Below, in pieces: positions 53,385-62,119 of a DNA stretch of 64,000 bases (its first letter is position 1; each line of letters begins with the position of its first letter). Origin of the DNA: JALYGY01 sp963800975. GTDB lineage: Bacteria > Actinomycetota > Rubrobacteria > Rubrobacterales > Rubrobacteraceae. The stretch lies in NCBI GenBank assembly GCA_963800975.1, contig CAWDDB010000013.1, positions 434,001 to 498,000 of the forward strand, written 5' to 3'. The notes below the pieces were generated by a model. That model was given only the letters and a program-made list of their open reading frames with translations. It searched no databases and had not been told where the DNA came from. A program made the position numbers and the translations under genes.

Positions 53385-54554
53385 TCAAGGCAGGACGGGT
53401 TCTCCCGGGAGGTCGTCGGTCCTCGCGCCGAGCCAGGTCGCTGCCGTTGCTCCGATGTCTGAGAAGCCGTGGCGGACGCCGAGGTCCCTGGGTTTCACTC
53501 CACCGACTACTAGTAGCGGGACGCGCTCGCGGGTGTGGTCCGTTCCCTTGAACGTGGGGTCGTTGCCGTGGTCTGCGGTGATGATCAGGAGGTCTTCGTC
53601 CGAGAGGGCTCCCAGCAGTTCCGGCAGCCGGTCGTCGAATCGGCGCAGGTTCTGGGCCATGCCCTCGGGGTCGCGGCGGTGGCCGTACTTGGCGTCGAAG
53701 TCGACGAGGTTGGCGAAGATCAGGCCGGATTCTACGTTGCTCAGGGCCTCGAGGATCGCGTCCATTTTGGCGTCGTCGTCCGGAGGCGCGGGCAGGTGCT
53801 CGGTTATGCCCTTGCCGTCGAAGATGTCCCGGATCTTGCCGACCGCGACGACCTCGTGCTCGGCGGCTTCGATGCGGTCCATGTAGGTCTCGCCTGACGG
53901 CTCTATGCCGTAGTCGTGGCGGTTCTCGTTCTCGCGCTCGTAGGCGCCGCTCTCCCCGTGGTAGGGCCGCGCGATGACGCGCTCGACCAGGATCTGGCCC
54001 TCCCCGATCAGCATCTTGTGGGCTTTGCGGCAGGCGTCGTAGAGCTCCTCGAGGGGTATGACGCCCGTGTGGGCCGCCACCTGGAAGACCGAGTCGGCCG
54101 AGGTGTAGACGATCCAGGCCCCCGTCTCCTCCTGCTCGGGGCCGAGCTCCTCGATGATCTGGGTACCCGAGGCCGGCCTGTTCCCGATGACCCCTCGTCC
54201 GGTCTCCCCTTCGAAGCGGCGGATGATCTCTTGCGGAAAACCGTCCGGGTAGGTGGGCAGCGGGTCTTCGAGGACGAGGCCCATCATCTCCCAGTGGCCG
54301 GCGAGCGTCGCCTTGGCAGCCGAAAGCTCTACCATGAGCCCGTGCGAGGCGCCGGGCCGGCTCTCGGGCGCCACGCCCTCCAGCTCCGCCACGTTGCCCA
54401 GGCCTAGCTTCTGCAGGTTCGGCAGGTCGAGGCCGCCCACGGCCCTTGCCGTGTTGGCCAGGGTACTCGCGCCCTCGTCCCCGAAAGCGGCGGCGTCGGG
54501 CGCGCCGCCGGCGCCGACCCCGTCGAGGACCACGATAATCGCTCTGCGTGCCAT
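53385..54554 (-). CDS. deoB: Phosphopentomutase
   Basis: The 389-residue alkaline-phosphatase-fold mutase converts (deoxy)ribose-1-phosphate to the 5-phosphate. Metal ligands and the phospho-Thr are seen in VVLDGVGAGG, GASTLANTA (nucleophile Thr), NLVDFDAKYGHRRD, ITADHGNDPTF and DHTRERVPLLV. It lies 10 nt after the nucleoside transporter gene, in one operon. With deoD and pdp at 15-17 kb it completes nucleoside breakdown. Confidence 0.93.
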   Translation of the reverse strand: MARRAIIVVLDGVGAGGAPDAAAFGDEGASTLANTARAVGGLDLPNLQKLGLGNVAELEGVAPESRPGASHGLMVELSAAKATLAGHWEMMGLVLEDPLPTYPDGFPQEIIRRFEGETGRGVIGNRPASGTQIIEELGPEQEETGAWIVYTSADSVFQVAAHTGVIPLEELYDACRKAHKMLIGEGQILVERVIARPYHGESGAYERENENRHDYGIEPSGETYMDRIEAAEHEVVAVGKIRDIFDGKGITEHLPAPPDDDAKMDAILEALSNVESGLIFANLVDFDAKYGHRRDPEGMAQNLRRFDDRLPELLGALSDEDLLIITADHGNDPTFKGTDHTRERVPLLVVGGVKPRDLGVRHGFSDIGATAATWLGARTDDLPGEPVLP

Positions 54555-54564
54555 GCTCCCCCTC

Positions 54565-55797
54565 TTAGCCGATCAGCATGCCTGCTATAGCGGCGTTCAG
54601 CAAATTAGCGAGGGTTCCGGCTATGAGCGCCTGGATGCCGAACTTGGCGATCTGGCCGCGGCGGCTCGGCGCCATCCCGCCGACGCCGCCGAGCAGGATG
54701 GCTATGGTGCCGAAGTTGGCGAACCCGGCGAGCGCGAAGGTGACGATGGCCACCGTCTTCTCGGAGAACTCCCCGACGCGCGGGCCGAAGTTCGAGTAGG
54801 CGACGAACTCGTTCAGGACGACCTTCTGCCCGATAAAGCTGCCGGCTGGCACAGCCTCAGCCCACGGCACCCCAATAACGAAGGCTATCGGGGCGAAGAC
54901 GTAGCCCAGGATGAGCTCCAGCGAGAGATCCCCGAAGCCGAAGAGCCCGCCGATCGCGCCGAGGATCAGGTTGAGGAGCGCGATCAGGGAGATGAACGCT
55001 ATGAGCATCGCCCCGACGTTGAGGGCGAGCCTGAGGCCGTCGGAGGCGCCGCGCGCCGCCGCGTCGATGACGTTGCTGTACTCCGCGAAGTGGTCCTCCG
55101 GGGTGACCTCCTCGTCCTCCGGGGCGGGGACGCGCGACTCGGGCTCCTCCGTCTCGGGCATCATGATCTTGGCCATAAGCAGCGCCGCGGGGGCCGTCAT
55201 GAAGGTGGCGGCCAGCAGGTACTCCAGCGGCGCCCCTAGGAGCGAGTAGCCCACGAGCGTGGATCCCGCAACGCTCGCGAGACCCCCGACCATGACGGTG
55301 AAGAGCTCCGAGTCGGTCATCCGCTCGATGTAGGGGCGGACGACAAGCGGGGCCTCCGTCGGCCCGAGGAAGATGTCGGCGGTCACCGAGAGCGACTCCG
55401 GCCTGCTGGTGCCCAGGAGCTTCTGGAGCGCCCCGCCCAGGATCTGGACGACCAACTGCAGGATGCCGAGGTAGTAGAGGACCGAGGTCAGCGAGGCGAA
55501 GAAGATGATGATCGGGAGCACCTGGAAGGCGAAGATTACGCCGTCCTCGGGCAAGGCGGATCCAAAGAGGAACTCTATGCCGGCGTTGGAGGAATCTATG
55601 ACCGCCTGTACGCCGTCCGTGAGCACCCGCAGCGCCCTCTGCCCGAGGTCCCAGTAAAGGACGGCAAGAGCGAAGAGGATCTGGATTACGAGCGCGCCTA
55701 CGACCGCCCGCGGGCTTATGGCCCGCCTGTTCGTGGAGAGCAAGAACGCGATGGCGAGCAGAACGAGCATGCCGCCGATGCCCCACAAGACCTGCAT
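54565..55797 (-). CDS. nupC: Concentrative nucleoside transporter (NupC/CNT)
   Basis: A 410-residue CNT-family carrier with about ten membrane segments. Key blocks are FQVLPIIIFFASLTSVLYYL, GPTEAPLVVRPYIERMTDSE (nucleoside-binding hairpin 1) and LNEFVAYSNF. It imports nucleosides with Na+ or H+. I start at ATG 55797, with GGGGGTAGGGAG upstream; the open frame further up starts in a polar region. The downstream neighbour is deoB. Confidence 0.92.
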   Translation of the reverse strand: MQVLWGIGGMLVLLAIAFLLSTNRRAISPRAVVGALVIQILFALAVLYWDLGQRALRVLTDGVQAVIDSSNAGIEFLFGSALPEDGVIFAFQVLPIIIFFASLTSVLYYLGILQLVVQILGGALQKLLGTSRPESLSVTADIFLGPTEAPLVVRPYIERMTDSELFTVMVGGLASVAGSTLVGYSLLGAPLEYLLAATFMTAPAALLMAKIMMPETEEPESRVPAPEDEEVTPEDHFAEYSNVIDAAARGASDGLRLALNVGAMLIAFISLIALLNLILGAIGGLFGFGDLSLELILGYVFAPIAFVIGVPWAEAVPAGSFIGQKVVLNEFVAYSNFGPRVGEFSEKTVAIVTFALAGFANFGTIAILLGGVGGMAPSRRGQIAKFGIQALIAGTLANLLNAAIAGMLIG

Positions 55798-55934
55798 CTC
55801 CCTACCCCCTTGGATCCCTTTTTGCGTCCTGGAGCGTATTGCGTGTCCCCGGGGGAACATTCTGGCAGGACCGGGCGCACCCGGCCACCCGCTCTGCGGT
55901 AGAGTGACTGCCGGAGTACGAGAGAGAGGACGCC

Positions 55935-56420
55935 TTGACCGAACCCCGGGTGCGCGAAGCGACGACCGATGACGCGGATCGCGTCCACGCCCTTGCCGGC
56001 GAGCTCGCCGGCACGGTTGGCGATTCGCCGCCCTCCCGGCAGGTCGTCGGGCGACAGCTACGGCAGCTCCTTGAGGAGCCGCGCGCCGCGGTCCTCGTCG
56101 CGGAGGACCGTGAGGGCGTCGTCATCGGGGCTGTCAGCCTCTGGATCAAACCCGACCTCGCCCACGGCGACGTCGCCGTCGAGGTGCCGATGCTCGTGGT
56201 CTCAGAGGACCGCCGCAGGGAAGGCGTGGGCAGGCTCCTGATAGAGGAGGTCAGGCGACTGGCAGCCGAGAACGACGCCGGCGTCATCGAGCTCGTCGCC
56301 ACCACCCGAAACCGCCAGGCGCGCGAGTTCTACAGCTCCCTTGGCTTTGTCGAGACGAACAACGTGACCCTCGAGTTCGTCGGCGACGTCCACAACCCAC
56401 CCGACGCCGACGAAGGCTGA
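55935..56420 (+). CDS. GNAT-family N-acetyltransferase
   Basis: A 161-residue acetyltransferase: VRPATTDDA-like opening (VREATTDDADRVHALAGELA), acetyl-CoA site VPMLVVSEDRRREGVGRLLI and the final ARNRQAREFYSSLGFVETNN-type end. The substrate is not evident. TTG 55935 follows AGAGAGAGGA; divergent from nupC. Confidence 0.85.
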   Translation: MTEPRVREATTDDADRVHALAGELAGTVGDSPPSRQVVGRQLRQLLEEPRAAVLVAEDREGVVIGAVSLWIKPDLAHGDVAVEVPMLVVSEDRRREGVGRLLIEEVRRLAAENDAGVIELVATTRNRQAREFYSSLGFVETNNVTLEFVGDVHNPPDADEG

Positions 56421-56572
56421 GAGCGAAACGGAGTGGTAGGTACAAACCTCGCCATGAACTCTGCGACGCATGGCGGGACTAACGGTGGCGGGAGCCGGCG
56501 ACGAAGCGCTTTGGCCGACCCGCGCGTGGTCTTTGGGGGTGCGAAACCGCTGTCTTCGCGGATAATGGGGCC

Positions 56573-56779
56573 ATGGCGAGGCTCGCGGTCATGTACTGCG
56601 AGTACCCCGCTGGCGGGCGGTTGGGGGTCTACGGCGAGGAGTTCGCGGGCGTCCGCTCCCACGGGGACCTGGCGGGGCCGCATTGCAGAAGGAAGGAGAG
56701 CCCGATGTCGAGCCTCAGGGTGGACCTCATCACCGACCATCGTCCGTCGCTCCGGCCCGACGGTCTGAAGACGTGCTGA
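56573..56779 (+). CDS. Possible small leaderless ORF, unknown
   Basis: A 68-residue frame starts at ATG 56573 with GATAAT (-10-like) at 56561-56566, which would place transcription start at the ATG. The protein has no recognisable domain; it includes MYCEYPAGGRLGVYG and a second ATG (56705) with strong ribosome site GGAAGGAG. It overlaps the reductase start as GTGCTGA. It may be a real coupled leader, or the upstream part of the reductase displaced by a one-base deletion. Confidence 0.25.
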   Translation: MARLAVMYCEYPAGGRLGVYGEEFAGVRSHGDLAGPHCRRKESPMSSLRVDLITDHRPSLRPDGLKTC

Positions 56780-57336
56780 TCTACTCGATGAGCGTCTCGG
56801 TGGACGGCTTCATCGCCGACCGCGAGGGCGCGTTCGAGTGGGGGGCCCCGAGCGAGGAGCTGTTTCGATTCCACCTCGCGCTGGTGGGCGACCTCGGCGC
56901 GTATCTGTGCGGCCGCAGGCTCTACCAGACGATGCTGGTGTGGGAGACGGACCCGTCGTTGCGCGAGAACGCGCTCGGAGCCGCGTTCGCAGATGTCTGG
57001 TGCGCGATCCCGAAAATCGTCTTCAGCCGTACGCTCGACGGCGTCCAAGGCAACGCCCGGCTCGCCGAGGCGTCACTGGCCGAGGAGATCGCCGCGGCGC
57101 TCGACGCGACCGACAAGGCCGTCTCGGTCGGCGGCGCCGGCCTGGCCGCGCAGGCGTTCGAGCTCGGCCTCGTCGACGAGCTGCGCATGTTCCGCTATCC
57201 GGTCGTCATCGGTGGCGGCACGCCGTTCCTGCCACCGGTCACCGAAGACGTCCCGCTCGACCTGATCGAGACCAGGACGTTCGGCTCGCGCGTGATCTAC
57301 GAGCGCTACCGACGCGTCCGCGATGACTCGGACTGA
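56773..57336 (+). CDS. DHFR-like reductase (RibD C-terminal domain family)
   Basis: The 187-residue protein opens VLIYSMSVSVDGFIADREGA and has YLCGRRLYQTM, VSVGGAGLAAQAFELGLVDE and YPVVIGGGTPFLPPV, the signature of the dihydrofolate-reductase-like RibD_C family. Physiological substrates of these stand-alone forms are unknown. The start is unsure: GTG 56773 is weakly supported, and relatives begin with a few residues before LIYSMSVS, so one base may be missing in ACGTGCTG just upstream. The only strong ribosome site nearby serves the other frame. Confidence 0.85.
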   Translation: MLIYSMSVSVDGFIADREGAFEWGAPSEELFRFHLALVGDLGAYLCGRRLYQTMLVWETDPSLRENALGAAFADVWCAIPKIVFSRTLDGVQGNARLAEASLAEEIAAALDATDKAVSVGGAGLAAQAFELGLVDELRMFRYPVVIGGGTPFLPPVTEDVPLDLIETRTFGSRVIYERYRRVRDDSD

Positions 57337-57493
57337 CACCTCCAACGGCGCGCTCAACCGATCGGCCAGCCTGGGTCCCGCCATGCGTCCCACATATTAC
57401 GGCGAGGTTTGGTAGGTACGCTTCGTTTTCTCGTTCGGGCGTAGGGAGAATCCTCTTGCGACTTCCCACTCCCGAACAACACAGGGATTCTTT

Positions 57494-58036
57494 CTAGAGC
57501 AGGGTTCCGCTTGCATATGCCGCTAGCAGGAGAAGGCCGGTGACGATCGTGGACGCCAGCGCCGCCCTTGTGGACCCGATCTCCCGTACCACGGCGAGAC
57601 CAACCCCGACCAGGACCGCCCCGGCGTAAGCCGCCGCGACCCAGCGCACCGCCGGCACGGCCGAGAGCGGCAGGTAGAACCCGAACGGGTAGGCGACCGT
57701 CCGCCACGTCACGAGATACCCGTACCGGCCCCCGAGGGAGGCCAGGTGGAACAGCCCGGCGACGGGGAAGGAGAGCAGCAACGGCGCCACGAGGGCGACG
57801 AGCGCCGCGTAGAACCCCCCGGTGAGGTACCACAAGATCGCTGTCGGGAGCCCCGAGAAGGCCAGGAATAATCCAGGCGCTCGCACGTCGCTGACCCTGG
57901 GCAATACCTCGAAGAAGCGGACCGGGTGCGAGAGCAGACCGCCCAGCACCCGCAGGTAGCTCGAAAACGGACGCGAGACGTCCCAATCACTGGCGCCGCC
58001 CCGGATCGTGTCCCCCGTGTAACCCCGCTTGGCCAC
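57494..58036 (-). CDS. Yip1-like membrane protein
   Basis: The 180-residue protein has four or five hydrophobic helices and the Yip1-type block LGGLLSHPVRFFEVLPRVSD. Bacterial members are of unknown function. GTG 58036 is my choice: TATACT (58049-58044) would place transcription start next to it, giving a leaderless message. The alternative ATG 58102 would add 22 residues and start inside the TetR operator. It is divergent from the tetR gene and may be its target. Confidence 0.7.
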   Translation of the reverse strand: MAKRGYTGDTIRGGASDWDVSRPFSSYLRVLGGLLSHPVRFFEVLPRVSDVRAPGLFLAFSGLPTAILWYLTGGFYAALVALVAPLLLSFPVAGLFHLASLGGRYGYLVTWRTVAYPFGFYLPLSAVPAVRWVAAAYAGAVLVGVGLAVVREIGSTRAALASTIVTGLLLLAAYASGTLL

Positions 58037-58074
58037 GACGCCGAGTATACCCACACAAGGGCCCCAGCCACGAC

Positions 58075-58119
58075 TTGACAAAATGCCACGACCAGATAAC
58101 ATACATACTGTATGTATGT
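58075..58119 (+). promoter_or_regulatory. TetR promoter and 21-bp operator
   Basis: Perfect TTGACA (58075-58080), a 16-bp spacer and TAACAT (58097-58102). A near-perfect dyad with 10-bp arms ACATACATAC (58099-58108) and GTATGTATGT (58110-58119) around one T covers the -10 box, the start site and the ATG. The arms resemble the AcrR-type operator (TACATACAT...ATGTATGTA). Autorepression is very likely. Confidence 0.78.
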
Positions 58120-58729
58120 AAATGACAACGAAGAGAGGCGGAGCACTCAGGCGGAGCGGCGGGCCGCGACGCGGCGGGCGCTGATGGACGCTGCGCGGGG
58201 TCTGTTCGCGGAGCGGGGCTACCACGAGGTTGCGGCTGAGGAGATTGTAAGCCGGGCCGGGGTGACGCGAGGGGCGATGTACCACCACTTCGAGGACAAG
58301 CGGGGCCTCTTTCGCGCGGTCGTCGAGGAGATCGAGGCCGAGATAGACGAGGTGGTCGCGGAGGCGGCGTGGGGGGCAATGCGGGAGAGTGGGGATCCGC
58401 TCGAGGCCTGGGAGGTCGGATTCTACGCGGCTCTGGACTTCTATTCCCGGCCCGACGTGAGACGGATTCAGCTCGTGGACAGCCCGGCGGTCCTGAGCTG
58501 GGAGGAGTGGCGGGAGATAGACGAAGCCCACGCCATAGCCCAGATAGAGGTCGGGCTCGAGATGCTGATGCAGGACGGCGCAATCGAGAGGCGGCCGGTA
58601 GGGCCGCTGGCGCACCTCCTGCACGGGGCTACCACGCAGGGTGCCATGTACGTGGCCTTTGCCGAGGATCGGGAGAAGGCGAGAGACGAGATAGGCCAGG
58701 CCCTGCGGCTGCTGCTGCAGGGCCTGTAG
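58112..58729 (+). CDS. TetR/AcrR-family regulator
   Basis: A 205-residue TetR protein: HTH RRALMDAARGLFAERGYHEV then AEEIVSRAGVTRGAMYHHFE and DKRGLFRAV, and a C-terminal ligand domain. ATG 58112 has no ribosome site and lies at the predicted transcription start, so the mRNA is probably leaderless. Its own start overlaps the palindrome it should bind. Likely targets are itself, the divergent Yip1-like gene and the downstream membrane and MFS genes. Confidence 0.92.
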   Translation: MYVNDNEERRSTQAERRAATRRALMDAARGLFAERGYHEVAAEEIVSRAGVTRGAMYHHFEDKRGLFRAVVEEIEAEIDEVVAEAAWGAMRESGDPLEAWEVGFYAALDFYSRPDVRRIQLVDSPAVLSWEEWREIDEAHAIAQIEVGLEMLMQDGAIERRPVGPLAHLLHGATTQGAMYVAFAEDREKARDEIGQALRLLLQGL

Positions 58730-58750
58730 TCCGTTCGAAAGGAGAGGACG

Positions 58751-59116
58751 ATGGAAAACTTGCTATTGGAGAACAAGTGGCTGTTCCTGATCGGGGCCGA
58801 GGTCTCGTTCTGGGTGCTCTCGGGCGCCTTCCTGGTGCTGCGATACTGGTTCGGGTCGGACCGGGGAAGCCTGGTGCTGCTTGGGCTCATCGTCCTCGAC
58901 AACCTGTTCATCCTGGCCCTCGGCGTCCTGGATTACCTGAGCACGGGCGAGTTCGCCGTGTATCAGATCGCCATCGCGGGGGTCCTGATCTACGGCCTCA
59001 CCTTCGGGAAGCGGGACATGAAGCGACTCGACGCCTACCTCAAGCAGCGGATCACGCGTTTGAAGGGGCGGCCGCTTTCCAAAGTACCGGCCTCGCGACG
59101 CGAGTGCGAGCAGTAG
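58751..59116 (+). CDS. Membrane protein of unknown function
   Basis: A 121-residue protein from ATG 58751 (AAAGGAGAGG upstream) with three or four hydrophobic helices, an N-terminal MENLLLENKWLFLIGAEVSF and a basic C-terminus (GKRDMKRLDAYLKQRITRLK). It is 22 nt after tetR and probably in the same operon. No family recognised. Confidence 0.72.
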   Translation: MENLLLENKWLFLIGAEVSFWVLSGAFLVLRYWFGSDRGSLVLLGLIVLDNLFILALGVLDYLSTGEFAVYQIAIAGVLIYGLTFGKRDMKRLDAYLKQRITRLKGRPLSKVPASRRECEQ

Positions 59117-59132
59117 GGTTCTGAAGGACCTC

Positions 59133-59285
59133 GTGGACCGCACCGGCGACCGGCCCAACCTGTTCTGGCACTTCCCGATCGTGCTCGGCAGCATCGTCCT
59201 GGTCGCCGCCTCCATGGTGCGCGGGAGCGCGGGCTGGCGCAAACGCGACCCCGATCCTTCGAACGTGACGGTCCAGCCGGCGTGA
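59133..59285 (+). CDS. 50-residue single-helix membrane protein
   Basis: GTG 59133 follows GAAGGA by 4 nt and encodes VDRTGDRPNLFWHFPIVLGS, a hydrophobic helix (IVLVAASMV) and a polar tail (RGSAGWRKRDPDPSNVTVQP). It ends 5 nt before the MFS ATG and starts 17 nt after the preceding stop, a tight operon position. Unknown function. Confidence 0.5.
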   Translation: MDRTGDRPNLFWHFPIVLGSIVLVAASMVRGSAGWRKRDPDPSNVTVQPA

Positions 59286-59289
59286 CCTG

Positions 59290-60495
59290 ATGAGCCGGGT
59301 CGACGCGGATCGCCGCTCGGACCGGGTCTTCTGGTCCGCGGCGCTGGCGAGCGCGCCGGTCGAGTTCCTCGACTTTCTGCTGCCGCTGTGGGCCGCCTCG
59401 CAGCTCGGCGCGACGCCGTGGCAGGTCGGTCTGATCGTCTCCGTCGAGGCGGCCCTTTCGCTCTGCGTCCGCCCGATAGCCGGGATGCTCTCCGACCGCT
59501 TCGACCGAAGCAGGGTGGCGGCAGGAGGGGCCGCGCTGTACGCGGTCTCGTTCCTCGGGTACGCGGCGGCCACGGGGATCTGGATGGCCTTTGCCGCGGC
59601 GTCGCTGCAGGGCGTGGCCGGGGCGCTGTTCGGGGTCGCGATCAGCTCGAAGGTCAGCGAGGGTGAGGGAGGGACCAGGGCCTACGGAAAACTCCTCTCG
59701 TGGGAGAGCTCGGGGGCCCTTGTCGGGTTCGTTGTCGGGTTCGTTATGCTGCAGCCGTTCGGGTACCGGGGCGTATTCGTCCTCGGGGCCGGGGCGTGCG
59801 TACTCGCGGCTATTTTTCTCCTGCTCGGACGCGCTCGGGACACGAGAACAGTCGCGGACTCGTCTCCGGGGATGCGGGATCTGTGGGGGACGTTCTGGCA
59901 GTTGCTAGCCGTCATCTGCGTCACCGCCACCGCCGAGGCAGGCGTCGGCCTGCTCCTGTTGCTGCACCTGCAGCAGGGCTTCGGTTTCTCCGTCTACCAG
60001 GTGGCGTACGTCTTCCTGCCGGGCGCGTTGATGTTCGTGATCCTGCCGGAGTACGCCCATGTGATCACGGACCGGCTTGGCCGCTACAGGACCATGACCG
60101 TCTCCCTGCTCGCCAGCGCGGGGCTGGCATTCTCGCTCTCCTTCGCGCCCGGCCCCGTGACGATAGCCGTGCTCTGGGCGCTGTGGGCGGCGTGCCTGGC
60201 ATCCGCTATACCGGTCGAGCAGGGGACCGTCGCCGAGGCGGCCGGCGGGAGCGTGGGCCGAGGGATGGGCCTCTACGAGAGCGCCGTCCTGATCGGGCTG
60301 GCCATCGGCCCCGTCGTGTTCGGCGCGCTGTACGGCTCCGGCGGGTGGCAGGCTGCCTGCCTCGTCATGTCCGTCGTGATGGTGGCAGGTGCTGTGGCGG
60401 TCCCGCACGCCTTGCGGAGCCTCGGCCTCCCCGACCGCCCGTCGGTCCCCGATCGAGCGTATCCTTCCTTCCCTCGTAACGAAAGGAAGCGTTGA
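59290..60495 (+). CDS. MFS transporter
   Basis: A 401-residue major-facilitator permease with 12 hydrophobic segments. The loop-2/3 motif is seen as GMLSDRFDRSRVAAGG, with the matching loop in the second half HVITDRLGRYRTMTVSL. Substrate unknown; drug or sugar efflux is typical. It is in the TetR-headed operon, so efflux controlled by the regulator's ligand is plausible. Its stop overlaps the DUF418 TTG as TTGA. Confidence 0.88.
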   Translation: MSRVDADRRSDRVFWSAALASAPVEFLDFLLPLWAASQLGATPWQVGLIVSVEAALSLCVRPIAGMLSDRFDRSRVAAGGAALYAVSFLGYAAATGIWMAFAAASLQGVAGALFGVAISSKVSEGEGGTRAYGKLLSWESSGALVGFVVGFVMLQPFGYRGVFVLGAGACVLAAIFLLLGRARDTRTVADSSPGMRDLWGTFWQLLAVICVTATAEAGVGLLLLLHLQQGFGFSVYQVAYVFLPGALMFVILPEYAHVITDRLGRYRTMTVSLLASAGLAFSLSFAPGPVTIAVLWALWAACLASAIPVEQGTVAEAAGGSVGRGMGLYESAVLIGLAIGPVVFGALYGSGGWQAACLVMSVVMVAGAVAVPHALRSLGLPDRPSVPDRAYPSFPRNERKR

Positions 60496-61679
60496 GCGAA
60501 CCCGCTCCGCCTGGCGCGAAGCGCATCCAGCTCCTCGACGTCCTGCGCGGGGTCGCCATCTTCGGGACGCTCGGGACGAACATCTGGCTTTTTGCGGCGG
60601 TCGGGGATCCGGGGGCCTCGACATTCTTCGGTGGTGGTTTGCCGTGGTGGTCCTCTCTCGACGGCTTTCTCACGACGCTCACGCTCTTCTTTACGAACGG
60701 AAAGTTCCTGGGGTTGCTGACGATCCTGTTCGGCGTCGGGATAGAGATCCAGTACCAGTCAGCCAGGCGGCGCGGCTTGCCGTGGCTCACCCGCTACCTG
60801 TGGCGTTCCGCGCTGCTCCTCGTCGAAGGGCTCCTCCACTACCTGCTCGTATTCGAGTTCGACATCTTGATGGGCTACGCGGTTGCCGCCTTTGTCGTGG
60901 CTTTCCTCGTCGGGAGGAGCGAGCGGACCATCAGTCGCGCCATGTGGATCTCGGGCGGGCTGCACCTGCTGCTCGCCGGCGGGCTCTCGGTCTTGGTAGG
61001 GGCTCTGATCCTGCTCGACCCGCAGCTCTACGCGACGACCAGCATCTTTACCGAGGAGGCGGCCAGGGTTTACACCTCTGGATCGTGGTGGGACCAGGTT
61101 CTCTACCGCCTGAACAACATGCCCATCTACCGCGCGGAGCCGATCTTCATCATCCCTATGAACGTCTTTCTCTTTCTCCTCGGTATCCGTCTGATGCGCC
61201 TGGGCGCCTTCGCCCAGGACGAGAGGGGCCGCCACATCCGGCGCAAGATGCTGCGCCTCGGCCTGATCCTCGGTGTACCGCTCAACCTGCTGTTCTTCGT
61301 GCCGGGCGGGCTCTTCGAGCTACCGGTGCGCTACCTGTTCGCCCCGATACTATCTATCGGCTACGCGGGCCTGGTCGCGCTCGCGATGGAGAGGGACATT
61401 CTGCCCTGGATCTCGGACCGCTTGTCGGAGGTCGGGAAGATGGCCCTGAGCTGCTACGTGCTACAGAACGTCCTGGCCTCGGTGGTCTTCTACGGCTGGG
61501 GCTTCGGCCTCACGGGCAAGACCGGCGCTCCGGCCACGCTCGCCGTGCTCTTTGGCATCTGCGCAACCCTCGCGCTCTTCTCGCACCTGTGGCTGCGGCG
61601 CTTCCGGTCGGGGCCGCTCGAGGGCGTCTGGAGGTGGTTGTCTCTCTTGCCCTTTCGAAAGGCTAGACAGGAGGGTTAG
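60492..61679 (+). CDS. DUF418 family membrane protein
   Basis: The 395-residue protein opens RIQLLDVLRGVAIFGTLGTN, the DUF418 hallmark, and continues with many membrane helices, FTNGKFLGLLTILFGVGIEI and the C-terminal PCY-type block GKMALSCYVLQNVLASVVFY. Function unknown; a role in transport or acyl transfer has been suggested for relatives. TTG 60492 has AAAGGAAG upstream. It closes the TetR operon. Confidence 0.88.
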   Translation: MSEPAPPGAKRIQLLDVLRGVAIFGTLGTNIWLFAAVGDPGASTFFGGGLPWWSSLDGFLTTLTLFFTNGKFLGLLTILFGVGIEIQYQSARRRGLPWLTRYLWRSALLLVEGLLHYLLVFEFDILMGYAVAAFVVAFLVGRSERTISRAMWISGGLHLLLAGGLSVLVGALILLDPQLYATTSIFTEEAARVYTSGSWWDQVLYRLNNMPIYRAEPIFIIPMNVFLFLLGIRLMRLGAFAQDERGRHIRRKMLRLGLILGVPLNLLFFVPGGLFELPVRYLFAPILSIGYAGLVALAMERDILPWISDRLSEVGKMALSCYVLQNVLASVVFYGWGFGLTGKTGAPATLAVLFGICATLALFSHLWLRRFRSGPLEGVWRWLSLLPFRKARQEG

Positions 61680-61843
61680 TCGATCTATCCATCCTCCCGT
61701 CCAAGACCTGGTTCTCGAGCGAACAATCATCTGCGCGCGGTCTTGCCGAGGTGGGGCTTCGTGGCGATCTCCCCGCAACCGGACCCCGAACCTCGAAACG
61801 ATCTGAAACGGCCCCGAAACAATACACATCAGGAGGTGTCCCG

Positions 61844-62025
61844 TCGAGAGCTACGGGGAAGCCGCGCGTATGTACTTCAACTGCCGGCGCGCAGGGATAA
61901 CCATCCGGAGCGCCACGGACTGCCTCATCGCCCGCATCGCCATCGAGCACGAGTTGATCCTGCTCCACGACGATCGCGATTTCGAGAGCATGGCGGAGGT
62001 CGTCCCCGAGCTCGAGCTCGCTTGA
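61844..62025 (+). pseudogene. VapC (PIN toxin) C-terminal remnant
   Basis: The frame reads VESYGEAARMYFNCRRAGIT, IRSATDCLIARIAIEHE, then LILLHDDRDFESMAEVVPEL and a stop. This is the C-terminal half of a PIN-domain VapC with its acidic residues (D in SATDC, DDRDF). The N-terminal half and any vapB antitoxin are missing, and the frame has no start codon before ATG 61870. The preceding 160 bp (61680-61843) hold nothing I can name. Confidence 0.7.
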
Positions 62026-62071
62026 GCCAAACGCGGACTTTAGATCACCGGTAAAGCCTGCCGGATAATCA

Positions 62072-62077
62072 TATATA
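62072..62077 (+). promoter_or_regulatory. TATAAT -10 box upstream of acnA
   Basis: A perfect TATAAT lies 42 nt before the acnA ATG. No convincing -35 is found at the right distance (CGGTAA at 17 bp). An activator-dependent promoter or chance are both possible. Confidence 0.4.
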
Positions 62078-62119
62078 ATCTGGGCGGATCAAATCCCAGA
62101 AAAAGAGGTTCGCGAATAC

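Noticed and set aside
57337..57493. AGAATCC...GGATTCT pairing between convergent genes
   Set aside because: The 7-bp arms enclose about 30 nt of unstructured loop; too weak to call a terminator.
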